Assembly (NCBI RefSeq): GCF_020509005.1
Contig: NC_063018.1
Span: forward strand, 3,534,001 to 3,598,000
DNA length: 64,000 nt
Direction of reading: 5' to 3'
Source of the DNA: Fulvia fulva
Lineage: Eukaryota > Ascomycota > Dothideomycetes > Mycosphaerellales > Mycosphaerellaceae
The notes below the pieces were generated by a model. It saw only the letters and a list, made by a program, of their open reading frames with translations, searched no databases and was not told the origin of the DNA. Both the position numbers and the translations under genes were made by a program. This document shows, piece after piece, positions 11,383 to 24,100 of the stretch (its first letter is position 1; each line of letters starts with the position of its first letter).

Positions 11383-11663
11383 GCTGGATGAAGCATGCTG
11401 GATTCGAAGACCGTCTGCGAAGTGGACAGAGTACGGCATTGCAAGATGCATTTTGGCGGCCCTCCTTCCTGGATAGCCACAGTCCCTCCGTTGCGCCACC
11501 ACCTTGCGACATGGCATACCGCGAGTCCGCCAGACATGTGACCTGCGCACAAGCACTTGTAACATACCATGTAGAGCGGCCATTTCGACCCCCAAAGTAC
11601 TTCTCGGATGTCCAACTACTGTTCAACTAACTTCCCACCAGAACACCACCTGCAAACACAAAG
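11383..11663. other. short intergenic spacer
   Basis: Spacer of about 280 bases between bL9m and the next gene. Nothing recognisable beyond an A-rich leader before the next ATG. Confidence 0.4.
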
Positions 11664-12722
11664 ATGTGTATCCTCATCATTCGATCTTGGCTACCCTGTG
11701 GCCATATGCGCGCTACAAGCACCGACAAATGCCATACCTGTCTCGCCACTCCTGGCATGCTGGAGTACGACTGCCCAAGCGCTACGACATACTATCCAGA
11801 CATTGAACCTGACTGGCCATGTCCGGTCTGTCACGCGCGACGTGCAGCAGAGTTTGGCAACCTTCTGCAGCCCAATGAGTCAACGAGGGAGACTCTATGG
11901 GACTTTGAACAAGCTGCGAATACCAACACGAGCTTGTCTGCGTCAGGCGCCTCATTCGCACCAGCCGCAGCGGACCAACACTTGCCATTGTCGGCATGGT
12001 CGGGTCCTGAACCTATCATGCCTCAGCTACAACACGAGGTCCGCTCAAATGCTCCGTCACCATCACCTCATGGGTCTATTGGGGCAGCCTCATCCATCGG
12101 AGTGATCGACGATGCTAGCCTCATCTCCATGACTTCTAACGGCACAGCTTCATCTGCCCACGATACAACAGCCACCGCTAATGCTTCCAACGACAGCCTC
12201 AACGCGTTACTCCTCAACAGCATCAACACCACATCCTCATTAGGCAGCATCTTTCTGCCAAGCAACTTTTCTCCCGCCATCGCCGCCAATGCCGCCACCA
12301 GAGGCCTGACCCCTTCCTTTCCCACGTCAAGTCCCACTGTACCACGGCCTCCCACGGCCTCCCAGTCCCACAACGCGCCCTCCGACATCTTCACTATCGG
12401 CGAGGCTTCAAACGATACAGGCGACCAGAGTACGTCTCGCGCGCCGACTGTGCTGTCAGAGACGGGCTGGACCGGAGTGCCGAGGGAGCTGATGGAGTGG
12501 GCCGAGCAGAACGAGGATACGGTCGGGGAGAATGAGAGGTTGAGTCTGGAGCACGTTCTGGGTGCAGTCAATGCGGCGAGAGCGGCGAGAGCAGTTGATG
12601 CTGATGCAGAGAGAGGTCGCAGTAGGGGGAGGAGCAGCCCTTCGACATGGCGACGGACGGATGAGACTGGTGAGGATGAGGTTAGTGCAAAGAAGGTGTT
12701 GGAGGGTTGGGGAAGGGAGTAG
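11664..12722 (+). CDS. hypothetical protein with Cys/His-rich N-terminus
   Basis: An uninterrupted 352-codon frame. The first 60 residues hold several Cys and one His in pairs (PCGHMR, KCHTCLATPG, then WPCPVCHARRAAEF), which look like a small zinc-binding module similar to those at the start of several fungal proteins of unknown function. The middle is Ser/Thr/Asn/Ala-rich and probably disordered. The C-terminus is charged (RELMEWAEQNEDT ... VLGAVNAARAARAVDADAER) and predicted helical. I do not recognise a named family. The start is the only ATG that keeps the Cys module. Confidence 0.75.
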   Translation: MCILIIRSWLPCGHMRATSTDKCHTCLATPGMLEYDCPSATTYYPDIEPDWPCPVCHARRAAEFGNLLQPNESTRETLWDFEQAANTNTSLSASGASFAPAAADQHLPLSAWSGPEPIMPQLQHEVRSNAPSPSPHGSIGAASSIGVIDDASLISMTSNGTASSAHDTTATANASNDSLNALLLNSINTTSSLGSIFLPSNFSPAIAANAATRGLTPSFPTSSPTVPRPPTASQSHNAPSDIFTIGEASNDTGDQSTSRAPTVLSETGWTGVPRELMEWAEQNEDTVGENERLSLEHVLGAVNAARAARAVDADAERGRSRGRSSPSTWRRTDETGEDEVSAKKVLEGWGRE

Positions 12723-13183
12723 AGTGTTGGCAGACTGTGCAATGTAGTTTGCTATTTGTATTGAAGTTCACTTTGTACACATATTGCTTGCACCACTCAG
12801 CGTGCATGTGAATGTTGGCGAAAGTGATGCCCGAGCATCCAAGAAGGGCCGGCAAGTTCCGACGTTGCCCCACTTGTCTTGAGTCGTCCAAATCTTCATG
12901 ACCTCGTCGTCGCAGCTTCAACCAACATCGCAAGCAAGAGCGCTCCTTATCATCGCAACTCCTTGCACACCCGCCATCAACAAAACCAGCGTTGCTGCTG
13001 GTGACTTTGCACAGCCGCAGTTGAGCTGCGCAGACATCAGCCTGTGAGAACACCATCTCAGGAACCAGCACAAGGCGCACGCTGAGAGAATCTGATTTGC
13101 TAACACGTTGAACACACAACACGCAGGGCGATTGTCTTGGCACAGCATTCTTCGTACATCTCGTAGAATCGGCGGCAGGCAAG
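12723..13183. other. intergenic, promoter region of PRP4
   Basis: About 460 bases without a supported gene. Frames on the minus strand here are antisense to the start of the next gene or its leader. Confidence 0.4.
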
Positions 13184-15673
13184 ATGAGCCCGCGGTCGCC
13201 ACTCTCAGACGGCGAAGTCAGCAGCGAGGACGGGGAGAAGGTTACAAAGAGCACATCACTACGCCAGACTACGGATATTAATTCGTCCGCCAGACATGTT
13301 CGCGACCACGCGAAGTCTTCATCTCGGCCCACGCGACTCACCGGCCGTGAGGCTTTGATGAACGATAGGAACGCACACTTCAACGGATATGGCCAAGACC
13401 GAGACCGCTCCAGGTCGCCTTTCCGCAGAGACCGCTCCGGCTCGAGATCACCTTTCCGCGCAGACCGGGATGGAGGCGCGGGCAAAGACAAGAGACGGCG
13501 GCAGGACGACCACTACGGCAAGAACGCATCGGACACGCGGCGGCATAAGACCCACGATGAGAAGCAAGCACGTGGACACGGGTACCGCGACATAGATCGT
13601 CCATCACAGCCCAATGCAGGTCCTCCATACAATGACCGCCGCGGCCGCGATAGGCCCAACAACCGCGACTCATACAGCGAGCGCGATCGAAGCCGATCTC
13701 CTTTCCGTGCGACTGCAGCCGGCACACAGGCGCGACCACCAAGTAAGCATGAGCTCTCCAGACCAGACTCCCAGCACAGCGAACGTGGAAACACGCTCAC
13801 TGCGCAACGCGGGTCACTACATGAAACACAGAATGGGAACAATGATGCTAAGGCAAAGTCATCGCAATCAGGCAGACAGGCTACAGTGACTGAAGAAGAC
13901 AAGGCAAGGTCAGTACACAGTGGAATAGCACCCGCGTCTCACCAGGCAGCTGACTCTGGCCATCACAGTGAGCAAGTCGAGGAGCCCGCTGAGCCAGAGA
14001 AGCAGCTGTCAGAAGCAGAGCTCATAGAGCAGCGCCGCAAGAAGCGCGAAGCTATCAAGAAGAAGTACGCGGCATCATCAGGGAACGATTCACTCCGTCG
14101 AGCAACGCTAGAGTCCAATCTACCTTCTGCTGCTGCTACGCCTTATCACGACAGCACGAATCGCTCAGAGCCGCAATCGCCTGTATCGCCCAACTCACCT
14201 GGCACTCCCAAAGACAGCTCATCAGCGCCTGGCTCGCCTGCTCAGTTCGAAGCTTTGAGTGACGCGGACCTCGTCAACCCACTACAGGTTAGTGCGAACA
14301 ACGATGACCAAGGTCAGTCTGCTGCAGACTACGATCCCGATATGGACATGAATGAGGACCGACCCCAGTTCAAGCGTCAGGATATACAGGATGCAGAACA
14401 GCAAGGAGAAGCCAACAAGGAGCCAGCTTCAATGCAGCTACCGAAGAAGCCTGCCGACGAGTTCGACATGTTCGCGGAAGACGATGACGATGACATGTTT
14501 GCTCCCGCCGATAAGCCTGCCAAGAAGGCCGATGCCAAAGAGGCTCGTACGCTGGATGAGGGTATGCTGGACAACTGGGACTATCCTGATGGACACTACC
14601 GTATCATCAATGGTGAACTTCTCGACAATCGCTATGCCGTCGAGCAACAAGTCGGCAAAGGTACCTTCGCTACCGTGGTGCGAGCTCGAGATTCTCAGAC
14701 TGGCAGTAAAGTCGCGATAAAGATTGCGTGCAGGAACGATACTATGCTCAAGGCAGGGCAGAAAGAGATGCAGTTCTTAGAGCGTCTCAATGAGAAGGAC
14801 CCGGAAGACAAGAGGTACATCATCCGATTGTTGGGCAACTTCACACACAAAGGACATCTCTGTCTCGTCTTCGAAGGACTCCACATGGATCTTCGAGACG
14901 TTCTGAAGAAGTTCGGGCGCGATGTTGGCATCAACCTGGATGCTGTGAAGATCTACGCATATCAGATGTTCCAGGCTTTGTTGCACATGAAGCATGCTGA
15001 GGTGCTGCATGCAGACTTGAAACCAGACAACATTCTCGTCAACGAGAAGCGGACACTGATCAAGATCTGCGATTTCGGCACTGCTACGCTGCAGCAGGAT
15101 GCTGAACTCACACCGTACCTTGTTTCACGATTCTATCGTGCGCCAGAGGTGATCTTGGGCATGAATTTCGACTACGCCATCGACATGTGGGCCATTGGAT
15201 GCACACTGTTCGAGCTTTACGCAGGCCGCATTCTGTTCAACGGCTCAGACAACAACGGCATGCTACGCGTTATTCAAGAATGTCGAGGTAAGCTTCCGAA
15301 TCGGCTCATCAAGCGTGCGATGCTGGCAGACAAGTACTTCGACGAGCAATTCACCTTCTATGGACTCGAGCGTGACAAGATGACTGGCAACGTGGTCCAG
15401 AAGCCGATGCACTTCGCGCAAGGATTGGCGAAGCGAGATCTCAAATCAAGGTTGAGCGGCAACATCAATAAGATGACTCCTGCCATGCTCAAGGAGCACA
15501 CTGCGTTTCTGGATCTTCTGGACAAGTGCTTGCAGCTGGACCCGGAAAAGCGCATCAAGCCGAAGGATGCACTTCATCATCACTTCTTCGCAAGACCCTC
15601 TACGCAGGTGAAGCCGAAGGGCACGATCTCCGCGACAACGCTGCGACCTGTGACTGTGCAGCACTCTGGATAG
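13184..15673 (+). CDS. prp4: PRP4-type pre-mRNA splicing protein kinase
   Basis: One exon, 829 residues. The N-terminal ~470 residues are RS/RD-rich (SRSPFRRDRSGSRSPFRADR and similar), with a basic helix (EQRRKKREAIKKKYA) and an acidic patch (FDMFAEDDDDDMF), as in PRP4 kinases. The kinase domain starts near residue 480 with the conserved lead-in DNWDYPDGHYRIINGELLDN, the Gly loop GKGTFATV, the family-typical HADLKPDN catalytic loop (HAD instead of HRD) near residue 608, DFGTA near 630, and VSRFYRAPE in the activation segment. PRP4 phosphorylates Prp6/Prp31-type tri-snRNP factors and is needed for spliceosome activation in the nucleus. It is relevant to a window full of very short introns. Confidence 0.95.
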   Translation: MSPRSPLSDGEVSSEDGEKVTKSTSLRQTTDINSSARHVRDHAKSSSRPTRLTGREALMNDRNAHFNGYGQDRDRSRSPFRRDRSGSRSPFRADRDGGAGKDKRRRQDDHYGKNASDTRRHKTHDEKQARGHGYRDIDRPSQPNAGPPYNDRRGRDRPNNRDSYSERDRSRSPFRATAAGTQARPPSKHELSRPDSQHSERGNTLTAQRGSLHETQNGNNDAKAKSSQSGRQATVTEEDKARSVHSGIAPASHQAADSGHHSEQVEEPAEPEKQLSEAELIEQRRKKREAIKKKYAASSGNDSLRRATLESNLPSAAATPYHDSTNRSEPQSPVSPNSPGTPKDSSSAPGSPAQFEALSDADLVNPLQVSANNDDQGQSAADYDPDMDMNEDRPQFKRQDIQDAEQQGEANKEPASMQLPKKPADEFDMFAEDDDDDMFAPADKPAKKADAKEARTLDEGMLDNWDYPDGHYRIINGELLDNRYAVEQQVGKGTFATVVRARDSQTGSKVAIKIACRNDTMLKAGQKEMQFLERLNEKDPEDKRYIIRLLGNFTHKGHLCLVFEGLHMDLRDVLKKFGRDVGINLDAVKIYAYQMFQALLHMKHAEVLHADLKPDNILVNEKRTLIKICDFGTATLQQDAELTPYLVSRFYRAPEVILGMNFDYAIDMWAIGCTLFELYAGRILFNGSDNNGMLRVIQECRGKLPNRLIKRAMLADKYFDEQFTFYGLERDKMTGNVVQKPMHFAQGLAKRDLKSRLSGNINKMTPAMLKEHTAFLDLLDKCLQLDPEKRIKPKDALHHHFFARPSTQVKPKGTISATTLRPVTVQHSG

Positions 15674-15763
15674 CGTTCTGGTGCGCGCAGCTTCGTCGAG
15701 AAGGTCAAGCACTCCATGAGAACGAACTGTCTTACGTCATAGCATGATCCACGCTTCTACGAT

Positions 15764-16024
15764 GTGCCCTACGCTTTGAGGTGCGAAGGCTTTTGCGATA
15801 CATGCTTCAAACACTGCGGCAAACCACGAACATACGATTGGGGTCCACGCTACGTACCACTTCGCATAACGCCAGGTCTGGACACAGATGGAGCAAAAGA
15901 TGTGGAGGTTCCGGGTTTATGGTTTATGGGCTGGCCAGACGCGGGGAAGTGTTGGTGGTGTCGTCAGCCGTGCGACAAGTTTACGAGCGATCAAGATGTC
16001 TACCTTGCGCTTGATTTGATCTAG
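15764..16024 (+). CDS. small Cys-rich hypothetical frame
   Basis: An 86-codon frame just downstream of PRP4 with eight cysteines (RCEGFCDTCFKHCG, then KCWWCRQPCDK) and several Trp. The paired Cys suggest a small zinc-binding or disulfide protein, but no signal peptide or family is apparent. It could be a real small gene, part of a spliced gene, or chance. Confidence 0.3.
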   Translation: MPYALRCEGFCDTCFKHCGKPRTYDWGPRYVPLRITPGLDTDGAKDVEVPGLWFMGWPDAGKCWWCRQPCDKFTSDQDVYLALDLI

Positions 16025-19000
16025 CGCTGGGTATTCTGACCGAGCAGTAGACTTGCACGACCTGCCCTCGGGCTCAAGCATTCGCATTGCTCGCGCCACC
16101 TGCAGCAGCATCTCCTCGAAAGGGGAGGTCTCGGTTTGTATCGTCCACATGCATTTGGCTACACCATCGTTGGGGAGCGAGGCGGGCGGGCCAGACGGGT
16201 TGCTGTATTTGTTGATGGCGAATAACATACCGATCACGACTATGAATATGGAAGGATAGATCGCTGGACTATAAGGGCATGAGATAGAGCCCGCTGGGTA
16301 AACAGACTTCTCGTCAACGAAGCAATTCGATCACGATTGTACCTTGGTGCGATGCCTTGAGCGTTGCATTCACATCTTTCACTCGTCATCTATTCAGTGC
16401 GCTCGGAGTAAGATATCAATCGGTCAGTCCGGATTCACATAAGTTGAATGTTTGCGAGTACGGCACACAGCCGTGTTGTTCCATATGCGAAAGCCAGATG
16501 CACTTCTGTGATGCAGAGAAGGTCGCCATCTACTCCATTGTGACCATCAACTACTGATGAAATTGTCCATTGCCGCCGAGCGCTTCGTCGTGATACTGAC
16601 AGGAAGGCTCCCGCCCGAATCTACTGGAGTGCGACTGCTCTGTGAGGAGTATGAAAGTATGGGCGAGTGAGGCGCTTCGCGGCGGTCATGCTGGAAACTT
16701 TGGACGGCCTTTGGTATCGCTCCTTTTAATGTCAAATGGGGCTGTAGTCGTCTACCTGTTCCTGTTGTCTTGCTTGTGCGAGGTGGTCATGGTCAGGTCA
16801 TTTCTCCCCTTTGACGCTGGTCGGGGCAGTCACAATATCAATCAACACGCATGAGCACAGATTTTGGGTGCAGATGAACGTATTTCATCAAGCAGATCGA
16901 TGATACACGAAAGTGCTCATCTCGTTGCAAAGCACCAGTGTGATGTTGTCGCCTTCCCAAAAGTTTTCCTCGCACGTTACCTCAACACTAGTTGCCTCAG
17001 GCACTCATGATGCCCACAATCACTCACCGCTACGCTGGACATGACGGACGCAATTCTGACTTCGATAGTCACCTGCCACTGCTTAATTGAGGAAATGCTC
17101 ATAGAGACGCTGCGGAGCCAGCGAATTCGGTTCGCGCGCCTCCGACATGATCATGTGGTCAATTCTTCAGCTCGCAGTAGTCGATGCGTTGACAGCTGCA
17201 CGAAAGCGGATGCTATGTGTGCTTGCGGCTCTCCGGGCAGGTGGCACACGCTTGGTGTAGCTACTACTGCAGCACAGGATGTAGAGGTGCCTCAGATGGG
17301 TCTTGATTCGATGCAGTATCACAACCAAGTCGCGGGTCCTCTCGCGGGTACTCACCCGGCCATGATTCTTGTGCGCTTGAGCTGCGGTGAGATGTGGCGA
17401 TTGCCTGCAGTCTTTCGTGTCGCTTGTCGTGGTTCATGCGCTCACGCGAACCAACTGCTTCCGTCCGAGACCGAGACCGATGGATTTCAAACAACTACTA
17501 TAGAATGTTAGAGTTGCGGTATGTCTCGCGAAAGACCCAAGATGGAGGACTGTGAATCTTGGTTGCTGTCTGGACCCATTCCGTGAACAGCTAGGGCGGG
17601 ATTCTAAGCTCCGGTCGTCTAGAGTCAGAGAGAGTGCTTCTTGCTGATCGGTCTGCTACAAGTCAGAAACTTTCATGTACTTCTTCGAAGATAACCCGAA
17701 GAAGGAAGAACTAGTGCGGCTGTTTATTAGCTGGGAGCAACGTAGCTCTGAACCCATGCTCAACTGTCAAGATGGAGTCAAACGAGTAAGTGCGAGGATA
17801 GCTGCAGATGAGCACAAGATCCGTCTAACCGCAACGACTCATCAAGACCTGTCCGCGGCAAACGAGGAGGTACACAGGAGTGTACTTGCATGTCGCTGAC
17901 GGGGTCCTCATACAGCTGTATGGAGCGGGTATCGTCCATGCCGATCCACGACCGTGCAACGCGAGAAGAGCACAGGCGACACAGGGTGAGCGGACTCATG
18001 TAGCTGGTACAGTGAACCGTACCGCAAGTCATGCTGCCACAGCACACAAGGTACTGTACGTTGGCATAGACAGGTCGGATATGTGCAGCAACACGACGCT
18101 GAGGTACCAGCGGTCCGACTGGGCGATCTGTAGTCGACCGCGGAACATGCTGTAGCCTGACGTCGTTGATGTGCAACCTTTCACAGCTTATGCTGAGGCG
18201 GAGACCGGCACTCTTCTCGAGAGATCTGCCCTGTGTCACTAAGCACTTCTCGTGCGGTCGCACTGAACGCATGCGATTGACATTTTGCTTGGACATGTGT
18301 TACTGCTGTGGTGAGGACGCAAGTCGCCACCCAAATACCGCCGTGCGTGTACCGGCAAGCAAGGCAGTGTCGATGCGCCCGGCTGCATGTCTGTGGCAAA
18401 GGTGCCAGCGGAGGGGCACACTTGTGTTCCGCGAAGACATTCCATCGTTTTGCGATGACGCGGAACACATTCCATCGTTTTGCGATGATGCTAGAAAGTA
18501 CTCTCGTCCCTGTGTGAGGCTACGTGCTCCAGTAATCGGCCCGCCGGCGCAGAAGTGGCTGTGGTGGTGTCGTCGCCACTCATCATCGTACTCAGCTGTC
18601 TGCACCCAAGACCCCACCAGAACGCAGGCCACACATTGATTGTCGCCGCTTTTCATCCTCGTCACCTGATCTTCGTCTTGCATAGACTCAACCACGGACT
18701 TTGCCAAGTATCGCCTGGTGGTCAAGCTATGATGGAGACCAAGGTGCTGCAGCGGCAAGGCATAACAGGGTGACAGGCTTGCCTGCCGTCCACTACTGTG
18801 ACCACAACACGCAGATCCAAGCCAGCGGCAGTGCAGTGGAAGGCGGCCTCCTTGGTTCCCCACGTGCGTGCACAACGCCCTGCCCACAGAAGTGTGCTGG
18901 TGCTGCGCTCCTGGCAGGGTGTTGCTGTGGCCTGGGCGTCTGCGGGCCCAAGGTAGTGTGGTTGCACTGAGGCGAAGTGCATAAGAACGGCTCACGAACG

Positions 19001-19884
19001 GTTGGTTGCCTCAGTTTTGATCCGGCAGGAAGCTGCATCCAAGGTGTTTCGCAAGCCTCGTCTTTCTTCGCTTCGTGTCCAAAAGTCTTGGTGAGTTGAA
19101 AGATGTGAGACGGGTTGGCCAAGCTGTTTGTAGAGAAGAGACGATATGCCATCCTGGCTGCTATGACTCTTGGGAGTTGATCAGCACCCTGACTGTGTGC
19201 GCCGAGGCGGGTGACCATGTAGATGACGAGGCGTACGAAGCAGTCTGAGAATAACCAGGGATGCTCGTCAACGATTCAAGGAGCACTTGGCTTTATGGGT
19301 CATGTGAAACGTGAAGACGATGCAAGTTCAGTGGAAAGGATAAACCGTACGCGTGTGAGAGCAACTATTGTGGATGATGAAGTGCAGATGATGACACGGG
19401 AAGGGTGAAAGCCAATGCAATGGTGGATAGCTCAAAGCTGTATGCCGGTGAGGGCTTTGATTGTATTGTACAACGTATTGTAGTCCACTGACAATCCGTC
19501 CAGTATGATGGTACAGTCCCAGTCGTCTAGCTCATGATGCATCCATCCCGTGGTGCGTCGGTATATGCGCGCCCTCTACGATGCTCCCTCGAGCAGTGGC
19601 CTTTTCCTGCGGCACACTCATCATTCCTCCCTTTGGACAACGCCAGTGGTAACATGAACTTTCCTCTCCCAACAAATTGCAAAAAGCAAAACAAACATGT
19701 GAGGGTATCTAGCACAATCCTTTTTCGGTCAAAGCCATCGATAACATAACGCTGTCAAATCGCTCAGGTCCTGGTCCTCGTATCGTCGTAAACGCCTTGC
19801 GCAGTAGTGTGGTCCAATATGAACAGGTCAAGGGAATCAGATCCATTAATATGGTGTAACAAGCCCATGGCAGAAGTTCCCGTC
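16025..19884. other. gene-poor stretch, no supported gene
   Basis: About 3.9 kb with many overlapping short frames on both strands, none with a motif, a consistent splice partner or a biased composition. CpA/TpG look normal here, so this is not RIP-mutated. It contains one short direct repeat (18440-18489) and otherwise nothing I can name. Confidence 0.5.
18440..18489. repeat. two-copy direct repeat, period 30
   Basis: The segment ATTCCATCGTTTTGCGATGA occurs twice, 30 bases apart, separated by CGCGGAACAC. Local tandem duplication with no evident function. Confidence 0.7.
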
Positions 19885-21165
19885 CTAGTGAGTAGCGGCC
19901 CACATGTGGTTTGGTGCCTGGATATTGAAGTTGGAGAACATCTGGCCGCAACGTTGAAAGTTGCTGAAGAAGTGGCCAGTAGAGATGACGGGTGCCATTG
20001 ACTTGGGCGGGGCCGTATAAATTGTTGGTTGAGGAGTGCAATGTCCTGAAGTTGGTGGAGTGGACTCTGGTGAAGGGTAAAAGTATGCAGGTGATGGTGG
20101 GTATTGCTGAGCTGGAAGTTCCAGGCGTGGAACCTCAAATCCGGAGGAGTCGGTAACACTGTCCATGGCTTGCTCAACTGGGCTGTATGGAGGCGTGGCG
20201 GGCGCCGACACTGGGTTGGAAGATCCATTGGTGGTCAACCTTGGGCAGCGGAAGATGAGGTCACGCAATTCTCCGAGCGTGATCCTGTTGCGAGGGTTGA
20301 CCTCGAAGATACGCTGGAGAATGTGGTTGAACTCATTGGTAATGGGAAGGATGGATTGCAAGAAGTTCCGGTCACGCATGTAAGCCCGGAAGGTGGAGTC
20401 CTCGACTGATGCTCTCTTCCATGGATTGCGGCCGCATGTCAGGTTAACCAAGATCACACCGAGAGACCAGACATCGTTTGGTGCCGAAGCGTAGCACGAG
20501 TATGGCTTCGGGTTCGGGTTTTGGCACTCTGCGAGGATGTTAGCTCTGAGCATGCGGCGTCTTGGTGGTTACATACCTGGTGACATGTAGAATGTTGAGC
20601 CGCAGCCAAAATCGGAAGTAACGCGGTCCTGTGTGGCCAATCCAAAGTCTGCAAGCTTGACGGTCCGACCTTGGTCCTTTACGAGCACGTTCTCAGGCTT
20701 GAGATCTCGGTGGAATATTCCTCGTGAGTGGCAATGTTGAACAGCGGAGAGAATCTGGAGGAACACCTGCTTGGCCTTGAAGTCGTCGCCGATGTAATGC
20801 CCTTCCTCGGTGATCTTGGAAAACAGATCGCCTTCGGGACAGTACTCCATAACGACATAAGTGCAATCCGCGCTGTCCAGAATCTTCACGAGGGAAACCA
20901 CATTCGGGTGCTGGCTTGCAAGGTAATGCAAGTGAATCTCACGGTCCTGGAACTTCTTCTGTCGTGGATCAAGGCCGACCTTGCTCAATGCTTTGACTGC
21001 ATACTCACTGCCATCAACAAGATCATGCGCCTTGTAAACAGTGCCATATGCTCCGACTCCAAGGATTCCGGTCAACTCAATCCTACCGGCAAGTACAAGG
21101 CCAATATTATCCTCTGGGCTGCATTCTCCAGAAGGTTTCGGCGACGCTGGCGGTGTTGGGAGCAT
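19885..21165 (-). CDS. Ran1/Pat1-like serine/threonine protein kinase
   Basis: Exon 1 is 21165-20577 and exon 2 20528-19885, with a 48-nt intron (GTATGT, branch GCTAAC, acceptor CGCAG); 410 residues. Kinase landmarks: Gly loop GVGAYG (36-41), VAIK-type Lys58 (EYAVKAL), MEYCPEGDLF, HRDLKPEN (152-159), DFGLAT (173-178), and after the splice the APE region, here MSPE, then NDVWSLGVILVNLTCGRNPW. This VWSLGVILVNL.CGRNPW signature is typical of the fungal Ran1/Vhs1/Sks1 group, which regulate the mitosis-meiosis decision or nutrient responses. The C-terminal ~120 residues are Pro/Ser-rich (PVSAPATPPYSPVEQ). The closest relative within the group is not settled. Confidence 0.9.
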
Positions 21166-24100
21166 AGTCGGAATCTAACAACAACCACCTTCTCGAACGA
21201 AAACCGGACTGAAGTTATTGGGTTGGTGACACTCATGGGCTGCCAAGCAAACGGTAGGTCCAATGGCAACACCTCCGGCAAATGGAACTCCGTGGATCGA
21301 ATGGGTTTTCGATATGAAGCTGGAGTTGAGAAGTCGAAAGGAGTGTGGTCCGTTATGAACAGAGAGTCCAGGTCGTGTAAAGGTGAGGCGAGATCGTCAG
21401 GTGTAGTCCGCGTTGTCCGTGTGATGTAGCGAAGGCAATGGCGGGGCGCGATAGTTGATGTGATAAAGGCACCGGACCCTGGTCAAGACGGGACGACGTT
21501 CGGTTATTGGGAAGGATAGGCTAGAAGCAGGATGGAGGGAGGTGACTGGCCAGCTGAAGCGACGGGTGCATATGTACTCATAACAGCCTTTTAGAGGTGG
21601 CCAACTTCATGGGTGAGTCTTGCATGCTGTTAAAACGACACATCTCCATCTCCAAGTCGAAGTTAGCGGCAAGATCCCTGGGCGACATGGCTCGCTATCC
21701 ACTAGCTCCATGCACGACCAGGTCATGATGGTCGCATGGACTAGCGCAACTCTGATGCTGCCTATTTTCTTCGTCTCGAGCTTGGCTGAAAGGATCTGCT
21801 AGCGCATGGGTGGCCTTTTAGCGTCATCCCTGTGCCATGCTTGCGTGTCAGTGGTCCACTGAATTAGGTGGCAGACGCCACCACCTGCATGCGTCCTCAT
21901 CTTTGTTGGGCGCACGGAAGATCGGTGGTTGAGCGCCGCAGCCAGCAGCGACTGCGTCTTTGACGCTTCGCTAGCCACCGCGCGCCTTCAAACAGCGACG
22001 GGGCAGCGCCAAAGCGTGTTTGTCGCCATCGGCGCTCCGGTCAATGAGTGATGGGCGCCTGAGTCCGCGGAGTCCTGTCCAGCGGCGCGGTGCCTTGCAC
22101 AGGTTTGACTGAACGCAGCGCTTCAAGGAGACGTGACAAGCTGCCGGTGATTGGCTCATGCCTGACCTCAGGCAAATGGCCTCCCGTCTAAGCGAACTGA
22201 GGGAGTGGTCACCAGTCCAATCATCGAGCCTGGCAGCCGCTCCCACTGACGGATAGCTGAGAGGCACAAGCGCGGCGTTACGTGACCCTGCGCATCGCGC
22301 TGGGACCAGAAAAATTTGCTCACACGAATTCCAGAAGATCGTTGCCGTAAAGCTAGAACCTTGGGAGCACTAGGGCCCGTCTGGTAAGCACTTGGCGCTC
22401 GATCGCGTCGTAGAGTTTCTTGTTTGCGAACCTTAGCCGCGAACAATGACCGATGGCCGGGGCTGATTGGGCGGCTGGATCTCGCAGCCAGCAACGAGAA
22501 CAGGCAGCGCCCTGGTCGGCGATGCATGTTGCACGTCGGTACATATCGCTGTGCCACGACGATCAATCTGCACAACGTGTACCTCCATAGTAGAGGAGCC
22601 CAGCCTCCTGCAAGCGGCTGCGTTGAGAGGTCGCACAGGCAACGAGGCACTCTCCGTTCCGATGGTTGCGCACCACTGCATCACTGCACTGCACCTCTGC
22701 ACTCAGCGCTGGCTCGCGTCCACTTGTCCTTCGTTCCGCATCGCTCGCGTCTGAGGGCAACGAGGCTTGCGTCAAGATTCGCCCCTCTGGCCTGACATGA
22801 TTGGTCAGCTGCGTCGACACCTGGCTGATCGTCGGTGGCACCTTCTCAGACTGTGTTAGCGGAACGATTGGCCGCCTGCGCTTTTGCTCTTTCGTGTGAG
22901 ATTGTGCACTCTCGCCCGGCTTATGCTAGCAGCAGCCAGCTGGAGATCATGTGACACTACCAATATTGCAAAGAAACTGCTGGCGTCCGTCGCCCAGCGG
23001 CTGCGCCATGTTTCGAGAATCCTCATCTCACCTGTGGATAGCAGCAACGTCGTCCCGTAGCATCAGCCAGGCCAACTTCAGACAGACTCCCGAGACCTCG
23101 TAAGGGCCATGCAGCAACGGACCGACCTGCGACATCACATGTAGCTCGGTAGACGTGGCCTCTTCTTTGCTGTGCCACCACCCAACCATCCTTTTGCTGT
23201 ACTGTACGTCCGCAGGCCCCAACCGTAGCGCAGCGCTTCTGCCGAGTAGTAAGCAGCTGTAGTGAAGCGCCCGTCGCCTAGCTCGTAGCACGGTAGCCAC
23301 CTCACCACGTCAGAGCTGCGGCACTTCATCCAGCGAAGCACAGGACATGGAGTCTGGCCTCGTGGCCTGGCGTATTCTGCCGTGGCGTGCCTTGTAAATT
23401 TTCGTGGTTCATACGATGCTTTGCAGTAGCCTACCCGTCAGCAAGGACCACTCGAAGCTTCCTCTGCACGCTCTCGCATCGTCACGTTGACACCTTACCC
23501 CTTTCAGGCACACTTCCTTCTCACGATCCGTCTTCTCTGCTGCAAGCATGGACGCACGTCGCTCTATCGATAGTATGCACGCTTTCCCGCCCTTTCCGTG
23601 GTACTTGCATAAAAGTTTCGCCATGATTCGCTGGCCTGAGGCAGGAGGCAGGACAGCAACATGGACCTCTGCGATCTGCCTGCACCACTTTCCAACAACT
23701 TGCATCTCACAGCTTACGCGCCAGGAACGTATTGCTGCACCTACGCGACTGGTGAGACGGCTACCCACCACACTTGCAAAGGTAGTCCATCACGGCGTCA
23801 GATCGCACGAATCACTGGTCCATCTCAACATGGCATCAGCATTTATCGTCACCTCGAGCAGGTACGAGGTTTTGGCGCGCTTTGTGTTCAATACGTCCTG
23901 CGCATCGCCGACCAGTTAACACGATCCTGTTCGATGTTCACAAGTATTCCTTTTTGGTTGAGAGGCATACGCTGGGTCTCTTAACCGACATGATACTTTC
24001 AGTCTTCCGTACCCGTCGTGGCTCGACGCGTGCGTGGTTGCGTCTTCACTCTGCAATCAAGGGCGTAACGCTCTCGTGGTTGTTGCACACATGATCGCGC

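Noticed and set aside
18300..18995. 231-codon minus-strand frame
   Set aside because: Low-information composition, contains the local 30-bp repeat, and overlaps other frames on both strands.
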